This document shows, piece after piece, positions 1 to 9,546 of a stretch of 64,000 nucleotides of DNA. Source of the stretch: Tretioscincus oriximinensis (lineage: Eukaryota > Chordata > Lepidosauria > Squamata > Gymnophthalmidae). Below the pieces are notes generated by a model. The model made no database searches. It saw only the letters and a program-made list of their open reading frames with translations, and was not told the origin of the DNA. Within the stretch, counting starts at the first letter, position 1; the number at the start of each line of letters is the position of its first letter. A program made the translations under genes and the position numbers. The stretch is from contig JAJVDF010000455.1 in NCBI GenBank assembly GCA_022410635.1, positions 332,870 through 396,869 on the forward strand, in the 5' to 3' direction.

Positions 1-571
1 GGCAAAGTCACTTAGATTTGAGGAGAACTTAATGCCACAGTTGCGTGTAGTTCAGAGAAAGTGTCCAGAGAACCATCTGGTCCAGTTATTTTGGATCAGT
101 TTTCATTACTGCAACCTGAAGATATAGATAGGCTGCTTGTCAAGACTTGGCCAATTTACACTCCCTGTAGATCCTTACCCTTCTGAGCTGATAGAAACTA
201 ACCCAACAGGGCATGACTGGGTATAGGGTAAATGCCTCTTTGAGGGATGAAGTAATCCCTTTGGTTTTTAAAGAGGCAGTGTTGCACCCACTTCTCAAGA
301 GCCCTGGATCTGGAAAAGTTTTAACTACTGCCTGGTGGCAAGGTACTGAGATGGCCATGGCTGTTCAACTGCAGCATACAGCGCTCTGTACACTGATAGC
401 ACTTTATCAGTAAACAAAATGAATGCTTGAAAGACACTGATAATCTGGATCCATTTCAATCTGGCTTCAGGCCTGGTCAGGGCACCGAAACCACCTTGGG
501 TTCCCCTGGTTGATGACCACCTGTAGGAGAGGAAGAGTGATTATGTTCCTTCTCCTAGGCGCAGCCAAGCT
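1..571 (+). mobile_element. L2-type LINE fragment (RT region), decayed
   Basis: This stretch matches, by eye, the L2 element at about 20430-20930 in the same window. Both carry the order GGCAAAGTC, AGTGTCCAGAGAAC, TCTGGTCCAGTTA, the segment around GGGTAAATGCCTCTTTGAGGG, and the RT fingers segment ending CATTTCAATCTGGCTTCAG and CCTGGTCA-GGCAC. That region encodes the part of reverse transcriptase just before the catalytic YADD box. This copy is older than the 20-kb one, with stops and indels in every frame, and the window starts inside it. Similarity fades near 550-571. It has no coding capacity. Confidence 0.75.
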
Positions 572-1922
572 TGGAAAGGCTACAAGATTTTAGGAATTCT
601 TGGTATGGCACCATGCTGGATTATAGTAAAAGGGCACTGCACCCATTTGGACCCTTGCCTGCTCCCTGAAGTGTAATATGATCCTGGGAACACTCATTTT
701 GCAAATTGATAAAAACTGCTCTGTAGAAAGGAGCTTGGGGTTATTATTTTCCTGCAGTTTTTTGCAGAGTGTTGGTGACTGCTGAAACAACTTACTGCTT
801 CTGCTACTGGTAGTATTGCAGTAAATGCTGAGAATGGCCCATTTCTGGCTACATCTCCAGTCCTTTATGGAAATGTTGGCTTTGTTTGCATTTAGGTTTA
901 TTCTGCCCCAGAAAGCTAACCTGCTCTCCACTACAGGCTAGCTAGGCCAGATTGGCATGTGGATAGCAGACCTCTTAGACAAAAGTGAATCAGGTTAATG
1001 ATCCTGGGATGCGCAGGTTGCGTGAGCAGCCTTCCTCCTTTATCAAGGACTTAACAAGCATTCCAGCTGAGAAATGAGGTATTTTTCCCTTCTGTGCCTG
1101 TATTAAATTTATCCTCACTCCTGGCAATGTAAAACTCTTAGGAAAATTCTCCTGGGTGCTCTTCTAATGCATCCCTTTAATCCATCTTCAGTCTTGATGA
1201 AGAACTGGATTACATAGTGTAACAAAGGGCCTGTCACTGACTCAAGATGTTGTTTATTCTTGCCATATCATATTTGACTATATGTAGTGGTTAGGTTTGT
1301 CAGACATGATGTGTCTGTCTTATCTTAATATAATAGTATCTACAGTAATCTGTGTGTAGACTATGATAACAATCTGTGTCAAAATTCCAATCTATCCATG
1401 TCTTGCATTTCATTGTGTAATGGATTTACTAGAGTTAGTAATATGTTGAATATGGTAATTCTATAAGGCTTATCACTTAGAACTGTTGAGTATCACTTTT
1501 AAGAAATGCAAGTAATTACTTAAGCTTTTACGACTATGGAGAACAGCTTCCAATCAGAAGCAGACATATGGCAGGAATAAAAGATGATTGGACCAGTTGG
1601 ACAGTGAGATGGCATAAAAGATGGGAACTTGCCTGGGGGAATCATTCTGGGTAAGGTGAATTACAGAACTGAGCTGAAATAAATCACTGTTTTTACATCA
1701 AATTAGCTGTGAGGCTTATTTTCTGTTAAGTGCTGAACAGGATATGACAAGTGTGAGCATGTATCACAATTTAAACAAACAGCATATGCAAGCAGTATTT
1801 CAATAAAGAAAAATAANATTGTTGAGTATGATTTACTGATAAATGATTGCAACACACAGCCTTTTTTTTGTTCCTACAAGTCCAAATAAAAACAGAAGTC
1901 TAAGCAGATGGACTGGTGAGAA
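572..1922. other. Unassigned stretch; possible LTR signals at 1575-1683
   Basis: I recognise no gene or named repeat. Two TATA-like boxes (AATAAAAG at about 1575, CATAAAAG at 1613-1620) lie about 60-100 bases before an AATAAA at 1678-1683. That spacing is seen in retroviral LTRs, but I could not find LTR ends or a target duplication. One N is at 1817. Confidence 0.3.
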
Positions 1923-2125
1923 TTTTATTTATTTATTCATATTTATACCCTGCCTGATACCTGAAGGTCTCTGGACAGCTAACAACAAAAACAACAATAC
2001 AAAAAATGCCATTAAAAACAGTATCAAAACAGTATCTAAAAGTGGAAAGAAAAATGACATTTCTTCAACCAAAGGCCAGGTTAAACAAAAATACAATAAT
2101 AAACTAGACACAAAGAGTTAACTCG
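1923..2125 (-). repeat. Interspersed repeat with LINE-type tail (copy 1)
   Basis: On the plus strand it begins with an ATTT-rich run, then TATACCCTGCCTGATACCTG, an A-rich middle, and ends near ACCAAAGGCCAGGTTA. The same order, including an AACAATAAAA-rich middle and the closing CCAAAGGCCAG-TTA, occurs at 49578-49745, and parts occur at 8083-8180 and 60230-60365. All lie in the same orientation, so this is a dispersed family. The inverted tail resembles LINE/SINE 3' ends (GGGCGG-TATAAAT-(AAAT)n). The family name is uncertain. Confidence 0.5.
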
Positions 2126-2314
2126 TCTTCTGAGGTGGGGAGAAGGAAGGTTTTAAGCAAACTAAAAAGTAAAACGTATACTATACATTCCTGAAACACA
2201 AAATTAGAAGTGTAATTTTGTTTGAAGTCTCCAAGCCTTTCTTCTCTTTCCCCCCAAACAAGGTACTGGTTATAGGCATTCACAGCTTGTCCTGATTGAG
2301 ATAAATTCTAAGGA

Positions 2315-2420
2315 CAAAAGACCCCTGCTGGATCAGTCTACTACGATATAGCTAGTCTAGCATGCTATCTCACAGTGGGCCACCTATTACTTCTAGGCAT
2401 CTTAAGTAGAATAAGATGTT
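2315..2420 (-). mobile_element. CR1 LINE 3' UTR scrap, old
   Basis: Read on the minus strand, this holds diverged blocks of the CR1 3' UTR: AGTAGACTGATCCAGCAGGG and CCCACTGTGAGATAGCATGC. These match the better copies at 12866, 39398 and 59900. It is short, heavily mutated and non-coding. Confidence 0.5.
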
Positions 2421-3775
2421 TCTCCTGGACTCCCGACAAATGGTCTTTAGAGTCTTCCTGCTTATCTGTCCAGTCTGGACACATCAATTCTAGAATCCAT
2501 TGACCTGTTCTCTGTGAATTCAGGTAATCCTTCAGAGATGGTTGTTGTTACCATGTCTTCAAGTAGTAAATTTTATAGACCATAGATGTTAGGGAACAAT
2601 AAATAAATCTGAAAATTCACCCAGATATTATTTAATTATTCCACAGTATTTAGATACTAGGTAAAAAACCCCCACAGACATACCATACTTTACTCTAAAA
2701 TATCCATGTATAATGGTAAATAAAGAACATTTAGATGCAATCCAATATGAATGACATTCAGCTGAGAGAGCACATGCATACTGCCAAGGAGTACTCGTGA
2801 CCACTACAAAAAACCTAAAACTAAGGATCAAAGACTAACTACAGCTGTAATAATAATCACTTGGATTTTGATATGCTGTTGCTGAAATAGGCCATGATGG
2901 AAGCTAAACTTCGCTTTCTCTTCTACAATAGCAAAGACAAACTCAGAAACTGGAGTTGATTCAGCAAGATGAAAGATCTGGAACTCATTGTAGTAGTATT
3001 AAGGAAATCAATTAAAACACACAAATGAAGCTATCCATATTAAAACCAGAACTATAGAAGTAGTTATTAATGAAGACGCATGACAAAGTAGAATAAGTAC
3101 TATGTGGGACTCAAACAACAACATCCCTAATTGCTATGAATAATACGAAATGAGTTGACTCTATTGAGACTGAGAGGATTGGTCAAGAATGCTACATCTG
3201 ACCTTCAGAATGTACAAACAGTGTTTGTGACACAGATGTCTGTCTGAGAAGCCTCAAGTTTCCTGGCAGCACAAAGATTAAAGATTCGGATGCATTTTTA
3301 AAAAATCGAAAGATTTTAGTTAATTGGAATGACTTTTTCTGTGTATGTGTGGGTATGTGCTCAGTTATAATATTAATTATGCTCTAATTAAAAAAAGTTT
3401 CATAAAGTAATGAAGTTTAGCATTGAAATAGGGAATTAATTGATAAAATGGGATAACATATAAGTTACAATTACAAGTTTATGAAATAAAATATAATGAA
3501 TCCCATAACTTTGATTAAAGTAGGGATTGCTTTGCTACTATATACAATCATATATGCGTTTTTATTCATGTATTTCACACAGATTTCATATTATTAAAAC
3601 TGTAATGCAGTGTGTAAGTTGCCAGTTGTGTTATATTTAGTCCAAAGAAAACATAGAAATAAAGATAGAAAAAGACATTATTAGCTTAATATTGACACAA
3701 GTCTTTTAAAAATATTTTAATTCATTTATAAAACAACACATTTGCAAAGTACAGTATAAAAATGTAAATAACTAT
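2421..3775. other. AT-rich unassigned stretch
   Basis: I see no repeat family, splice-flanked reading frame or RNA gene. The base composition is AT-rich with long A and T runs, as expected for neutral intergenic or intronic DNA. Confidence 0.4.
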
Positions 3776-3945
3776 AAGAGCATAAACATAAGAGGAGTTT
3801 TGCTGAATTGGACCAGAACACATTTAGTCCAGCAATTAGTGGCCCTCCAATTGCATCTGTGCCGTCCGAAGCAAAGGAAGGCAAAGCTTTCACTTATTCT
3901 CAGCTCCCTGCAAATGGTATTTCATGCACACTGTCTGTTGCTCTT
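3776..3945 (-). mobile_element. CR1 LINE 3' UTR fragment
   Basis: The plus strand starts AGAGCATAAACATAAGAGGAG, the reverse of the CR1 3'-terminal TCTTATGTTC repeat. It continues through the CR1 3' UTR blocks also seen at 39400-39570 (TAGTCCAGCA, TGGCCCTCCAATTGCATCTG, CTCCCTGCAAATGGTATTTC). The end towards 3945 (CTGTTGCTC) marks truncation. It is older than the copies at 39 and 59 kb. Confidence 0.8.
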
Positions 3946-6384
3946 GTAAGTAACTAACAGCTTGCATCAAAAGTAATTATATATACAGCAATAATTAAAT
4001 ATACTTTAATGTGGAACCAAAGATCATATGACTGTGAAAGTAAGATACTCTACAATTACTTTCTGACAGGTTTTCCATGTATGCAGTATTCCATAATGCA
4101 GGGTTTATTATTATTATTAATGAGAAAGTACTTTGCTTCTTGGCACAGATAAAATAGTTCAGGGATAGGATTTAGCTGGATTTAAAGATAGAACTCAGCA
4201 TCATTGGAAGACTTCTCCATGTTTGTTGAATTTCCTGCACTGGAGCTAAGGTACTATGAGACCTCAGGTTATATATTCTGGACCCAGACTAATACAGCTG
4301 CGCAAAATCTAACCCTTTTGAAAAATTGATGAGAATAAATCCCAAATAAACACAGCTTTTAAAAAAGTATTGTGTATAGTAGTTCACAGTGAGCATCCCA
4401 TTATGGCAAGTTGGCAATGAAAGCGAGTAATAAATTGTTAATGTTAGAGAAAACATATTAAAATGAAACAGATATGATTAATCGTACTCAATACTGAAAT
4501 GCTCAATTAGTAGAACATTTTATATTGAAAGTAACACAAGTTGAATTCACTTTAAATGAGGCCTTACTGTACTCAAAAAAATTGATAAAAGATTAGAAAG
4601 TCCAAAGATCAAGTAAAGATGGAAGAAGGACAAAGAACCTCATTTTCTTACCACCTGGATGAACTGCTTAGCTATGCTGTATTTCACTGAGCACTGCGAA
4701 TCCAGTGTACCGTCGTGTAATTCACATCATTTGTAACATCTTTGAAAGGTCATACCGACAGCAGGACTTCTTGTGAAATTGCCAGGATCTTCATCAAGCA
4801 GCAGGAGTAGTTTCTGCTTGAAGTGGGTGGATGAATTTTGAGGAGAAACCTGTGAAAGGCTTGGTGTACAATTAATTTATTACAAAGGGGAGTTGTTCTT
4901 AAAATTGGCGAGAATTTCAGAACTCCAAAGTTCCTTCAAATAGACCAGGTAAGCAATGAGAAACTTCAACAACAATTCTACAGAATGGACAACTTAGTCT
5001 GCATTGCAACTTAGTCTGCATTGCTGCTAGAGTTGTATGCATGGATCACCCTAACATCCTGTGATAGAAACCCTGCATTAAATTAGATTGCCAGCAAAAT
5101 TATTTTCACAATTTGCAGATTACTGTCAAATATAGAAAGAAAAAAGTTAATAGTATGAATGTTAGTGGCTGCTAAATACTGTTGGCACAAAATTGAGATG
5201 TNGCCTCTAAATTGAACTTAGATTTATGCCATGTCAAATTCATATGTTTAGCTTCTTAGAAAAACTTACAGTATGTATTATCTTGAAGTTTATGGACTAG
5301 GGAATATATGGGCTAGATATTGTGAAAGTTATTGGAATTTTCTTTTTAAAAATAATTGGTGATAATGTTGCTTTCTAAGCTTCTATTAGAATTTGTGTTG
5401 CTTAAGAAATACATGGGGAGCATAATGCTCTCTCACGTGTTTTCATTTTCTTTCTTGTTTTCCTCCTTTAGAAATAATGCAAAATCACTTACTTAACATT
5501 TGCATTCTAAAAAGATATAAATAATAGATTGCAAAACGTATGAATTAATTGTGGAGAGCCTTGCTGACATGGTCTATTTGGCGTTCTCTGACTTTCTTGC
5601 TCCACCCATTGTTTATTATTGTTTCTTCCTTGGCAGAAGGTCCCTTGCAAAATGAGGTCTACTGAGACTTGATTTACTGACTTGTCAAGTTCCACCAGAG
5701 TCTTTCTGTGTATTCATAGTATCAATTTTTACAGGCGAAGATTCCAGACTCCACCCAAACTTAATTGACAATACTTGTAAAATAAAAATGAAGGCTGTGG
5801 GAACAGATTAGAAAGAAGAGGCGGAATAGAAATACAAATCAAGGCTAGAGAGGTAGGTGGAGGCCATTGTTTACTTGGGGCCAGTGTGGGTGGCCCTTGA
5901 GAGCTTAGTAAGGAAGCATTCCCAAAATTGAGGCTATGGGTAGTTTAGAAAAAAGAGAGGGGGGGGAGAGAGGATTGGGATGGGTAGATGATTGCTACTA
6001 AAAGGAATGGGATCACCAGGGCTCAGAATTGCTGACAGTGATGGCAATTGTGACTGCCTGCTTTCCCCACCCTCGGCTGTTGCTACTGAAAGAAGTGGAA
6101 AGATCAAGGAGGTTCAGTTGCATTCCTACCATTGGAAACAGCCACTGTTTCTCCGAATAGTGATCAAATTCTTGCAGTAGCAACAAAGCCAGTGAGTGAG
6201 AAGATCTAAAATCTGTCAATTATGGTTATGGCAGTGGCCCCGTTGAGGGAATGGCAAGACACCACCATTGGGCTGTTAAACTAGCATTGCAGCATCAACC
6301 TTAACAGATGCTGATGGTGAGAGAATAACCTTGGAGCCAAGCTGTTTAGTTAGATCCTCACATTAAGTCACAGTCCGTCTGCTA
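3946..6384. other. Unassigned stretch with small simple repeats
   Basis: No gene or named repeat was recognised. A short tandem copy of ACTTAGTCTGCATTGC lies at about 4990-5024. G runs occur at 5949-5970, and an N is at 5202. Reading frames here are short and lack domain signatures. Confidence 0.35.
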
Positions 6385-6560
6385 GGGTGTTGGTCAGACA
6401 TGATGGATCCATTCTTAGAAGACCAGGATGGAATGGGAGGGAGGGGGAAATAGAAATGGAGGGGGAGATGCCAGAGGAGGCAGGGAAACAAGTGGGGGGG
6501 GGAGGAAGAATAGGAATTGGGAAGGAGGGAGGGAGAAGAGGGAAGGTCGGTGTACCTTTC
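6385..6560. repeat. Purine-rich low-complexity tract
   Basis: The plus strand is dominated by GGA, GGGA and GAAG runs with a G7 run at about 6494-6500. Both strands give 70-aa frames of Gly/Arg/Glu or Pro/Ser composition. These are by-products of base composition, not genes. Such polypurine tracts can form triplex DNA. Confidence 0.7.
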
Positions 6561-6787
6561 TGCATCCCAATGGAACACATCACCATCTCAACAGAATAGG
6601 GGAAGTCTCACTGGTAGATATTTGGCAAGGCACTTGAGGCTAAATCACAAGGCCTCTCACTAACCCATCTTGGCACATCCTGGGTGTCATGAGTGTTCCC
6701 ATTCTGCCAAGATCAAGTGCTATATTTCAGCAGCAGACAGATGCCTTTGGGGTCTTTACAGACCATTTTTAAAATTGGACCTTTCTG

Positions 6788-6950
6788 CTTGTAAGAGCAT
6801 AAGAACCAAGAGGAATCCTTCTTTTCAAGCTCAGCATCATACCGCACACAATGGCCCATCAATTCCTTCTGGGATATCTCAAGCAGAAGACAAAAGCAAA
6901 ACTTTCACCTGTTCGCAATGGCTTGCACACAGCCTTAAGAGACAGCTCAT
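6788..6950 (-). mobile_element. CR1 LINE 3' UTR fragment, very old
   Basis: Starts with AAGAGCATAAGAACCAAGAGG (reverse of the CR1 terminal TTCTTATG repeat). It follows the CR1 3' UTR order: TCAGCATC, ACACAATGGCCCATCAATT, and the AAAACTTTCACCTGTTCGCA block that precedes the purine-poor 'caaatggtatttc' box in better copies. Divergence is high. Confidence 0.5.
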
Positions 6951-8082
6951 GCACAGATTTTTGGTAGGGCTTTCCACTAACTATTTGACGATGTCTTGTC
7001 TGTCATTGTTCAGGACAATGGTGGATGTGATAATTCAAGAAAGTTTTTTTTAACAATGTTATTTGGTGAAGTGTATGTATCCCATGTATAAGCATGATAT
7101 AAAAGCTGTAGATTTTGTAGTTGCGCTCACAAGTAGTATCTTTCATGTGTGCATTATTTAGGTATTTAGCTTCACCAATACTGTTGCTGAGGCCAACAAG
7201 TGCAGCCTAAAACTGTAATTAGAAGGCAAAGAAATGGAAGGAGGATTGGACTCCTGTGAGCCTATTGTTTTGGGGGCCATTTCTCCTCAAACAGTTGCCT
7301 TAATCCATGCCTTACCTCTGAGTTTTAGGAAACAACAATAAAAATCCTGGTCTGAAAAGAGAACTTGATACTGAATTATGAGAAAAATATAGAAACGGTT
7401 TGCTTCAACAGCAAGTATATAAAACATCTAGCCTCATTTTGCCCATATCAAGACTGACAACAGATATTCCCAACCCTAGTAGCCTTTCCAGTTCTGCTAT
7501 CTGAGAATTGTTTAGTAAATGGAAATGGCTCAGGCGGGACTGGAGATCTTATCTGAAGGAACATCTGAGAATTGATTCCGGAAAGTTCTCAGAAACCTCT
7601 TTGACCTCTAAAAATAATGTCTTCTTTGACATTCTTTTCTCCCTTTAGTTTAATCAAGTACTTCAGCCAAATCCCCTGCAGCTCAGAAAGCCCCAAAATA
7701 AGAGTCTCAGAGGGAACGTATTTGCTGGAATTAAATGACCCAATTTGTCAGGCTGCCTGCTGACTAGCCATCAGACTTTCCATCAAGTACACCTTTTACC
7801 TACATGGTGCCTGAGTTCTGGAAGCAAACCAGTGCCATATTCTTATCATCGTTCAGCAAAGTGCAATGCTCTCTTTTCTTTCTTTGCTGACATTCATTAC
7901 AGTATTTCTCCATCCCTGCCCTTATGTCAGGAAATTAAAATAGTTCTTGTAGTGCATTTCTAAACAATCTAATTTTAAATGATAAAGTAGGTAGGATTTT
8001 TTTTAGGTGGTAGGTTATCTGCAACTGATGTCAATGTTCTAGTGTAGGTTATGGTATAAACAGCATGGAAATTCTGTCATAT
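6951..8082. other. Unassigned stretch
   Basis: No gene or repeat family recognised. Composition is mixed and the longest frames are about 70 codons without motifs. Confidence 0.35.
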
Positions 8083-8180
8083 TTATTTATTTATTTATTC
8101 TTTTACTCATATTCTGCTCTATACCTGGATATCTTGCTGTGGGTAACAATAAAACCAGTATAAGTGAGCTAGCCAAAATA
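8083..8180 (-). repeat. Interspersed repeat with LINE-type tail (copy 2, partial)
   Basis: An inverted (AAAT)n run is followed by TCATATTCTGCTCTATACCTGGATATCTTGCTGTGGGTAACAATAAAA, in blocks matching the 1923 and 49578 copies. Only the tail-proximal half is visible. Confidence 0.5.
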
Positions 8181-8538
8181 TGACAGCTCTGTTTTCTAGG
8201 GCAATCTTGTTCCCTGATCAGAATTATTTTGTTATAAACCCAATTGTCTGTCCTTTCTGGAGAGTTCAAACAGAAATTTGCAAGAATATCTGGACTCTAA
8301 TTTCCAGGGGGGAAATCCTACAAAATACTTATGGTAACATTTTTCTTTTCTTTAAATTAGAGGTTTATAAGCAAATTTGGGATCTGACCACACAATAATT
8401 TTTAAAGCATCCTCCGTCCTGAAGATCTGGACTGAAAACTAAAAGAAAAATGGTTTCAAATGGTTCTAAAAACTAGAGAACACAGTTTTTTTAACTGGAC
8501 TGATTTTTTTCTGAATTAGCTGGCCTTCCCTCACACTC

Positions 8539-9010
8539 TCTGAGAAATAGCTGTGCTAGTCTAGTAGAAAGTCCAGCAAGGGGGCTAGTAGCTCTTAGAG
8601 ACTAACAGTAGAAAAGTAGGTGGTATTGGCATTAGCTTTCATAGACACGCCTACTTCTTCAGAAGCTAAGGGACCAATGTCTGAAAACCAGCTTTATATG
8701 AATCTGTTTGGGAGATGACAAAGCACAGGTGATGAACTCCAAGTGAGAAAAACAACTTAAGTGGCAGAAACTAATCTTTTCAAGTCTTCCAGTTCTGCTG
8801 TTTTCTTCAAACCTTCTTTTGCAATTTCCTTGTTCAAGGACTGCATTCTGAGGTCTGAGATAGAATGTCCTGGAAGGTTGAAGAGTTCAGCAACAGGTTT
8901 CTGTGTGTTGCCATTTCAAATATCTGATTTGTGTCCATTTATTTTCTGGTGTAGGGACTGTCCTGTTAGGCCAATGTAGAATGCTGAGGGGCATTGTTGG
9001 CAGAATTGTT
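8539..9010 (-). mobile_element. Penelope-like element 3' part: GIY-YIG end plus terminal repeat
   Basis: Read on the minus strand from 9005 down, a frame gives CPSAFYIGLTGQSLHQKING, then HKSDI, a stop, NGNTQKPVAELFNLPGHS. This is the GIY-YIG endonuclease domain that ends vertebrate Penelope-like polyproteins (family knowledge); YIG and the following basic helix are visible. It is followed (8760 to 8539) by a terminal-repeat region shared with the insertions at 9284, 44335, 54754 and 63814, including a ribozyme-like hairpin at 8629-8667. The RT domain upstream is missing: at 9008-9021 the sequence switches to GTTGAGAACCACTG, which resembles a hAT terminal repeat. The copy carries a nonsense codon and frame damage. 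Confidence 0.85.
8629..8667 (-). ncRNA. Hammerhead-like motif of PLE terminal repeat (degenerate)
   Basis: Minus strand: CTGAAGA, A, GTAG-GCGTGT-CTAT, GAAA, GCTAATGC. The stem II arms are mutated compared with the perfect GTAGA/TCTAC pairs at 9413 and 63899, and the flanking GCAT/ATGC pair is lost on one side. It is probably inactive. Confidence 0.45.
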
Positions 9011-9283
9011 GAGAACCACTGCTCTAGAAGAACTGCAGTTATATAATCAGACACTCAAATAGTCTAGTTTAGAGATTAAATTGTTTATTTTTCTCCTTCC
9101 CAAACCAAGTTTCCCACCTTCATTGATAAATGTGGAACCAGGAATCTAGAGTTTTGTGGGTGGAAATATCCACATGTAGATGAGGAAAAGGGAGGCTGGG
9201 ACACCTTGCTGTCCAATTAGAATCAGTTCGAGATGGGATTTTCCAGATCTTTTCCCACTGATTTTCTGTCTGAAAATTTACTG

Positions 9284-9533
9284 CAAAGGAGCTAGCAGCA
9301 CTTTGAGGCTAACTTGAGAAAAGTGGTTGGCATAAGCTTTCGTAGACACATCTACTTCTTCAGATGTTGAGGGACTAATGTCAGGGTCAGCTCAGGGTTA
9401 GTCCCTCAGCATCTGAAGAAGTAGACGTGTCTACGAAAGCTTATGCCAACCACTTTTCTCAAGTTAGTCTCAAAGTACTGCTAGCTCCTTTACTGGACTT
9501 TCTACTAGACTAACACGGCTATTTCTCTGAAAT
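9284..9533. mobile_element. Inverted-duplicate PLE terminal-repeat insertion
   Basis: The insertion is 250 bases, flanked on both sides by the identical 13-mer TGAAAATTTACTG (9271-9283 and 9534-9546), a target-site duplication. The left arm (9284-9375) reads as the PLE terminal repeat on the minus strand. The right arm (about 9399-9533) reads the same repeat on the plus strand and ends ACACGGCTATTTCTCTGAAAT. The two arms meet at a short spacer (GGTCAGCTCAGGGTTAG). No coding part is present. Head-to-head partial copies are a known PLE insertion pattern (family knowledge). Confidence 0.85.
9409..9446 (+). ncRNA. Hammerhead-like ribozyme motif in PLE repeat
   Basis: Order seen: GCAT (9409-9412), core CTGAAGA (9413-9419), one extra A, hairpin GTAGA-CGTG-TCTAC (9421-9434), GAAA (9435-9438), GCTT, ATGC (9443-9446). 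GCAT pairs with ATGC as a 4-bp stem I. CTGANGA and GAAA are the hammerhead core sequences. Stem III would be a single A-U pair, and the extra A before stem II is unusual. Hammerhead motifs in PLEs are established; activity of this copy is untested. A mirror copy lies at 9330-9367 on the minus strand. Confidence 0.6.
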
Positions 9534-9546
9534 TGAAAATTTACTG

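Noticed and set aside
6363..6637. Four overlapping frames of 69-72 codons
   Set aside because: Purine-rich low-complexity DNA opens frames on both strands; no domain or splice signals.
9008..9021. Complete hAT element ending in GTTGAGAACCACTG
   Set aside because: Only one 14-base end was seen, with no partner end or target duplication.
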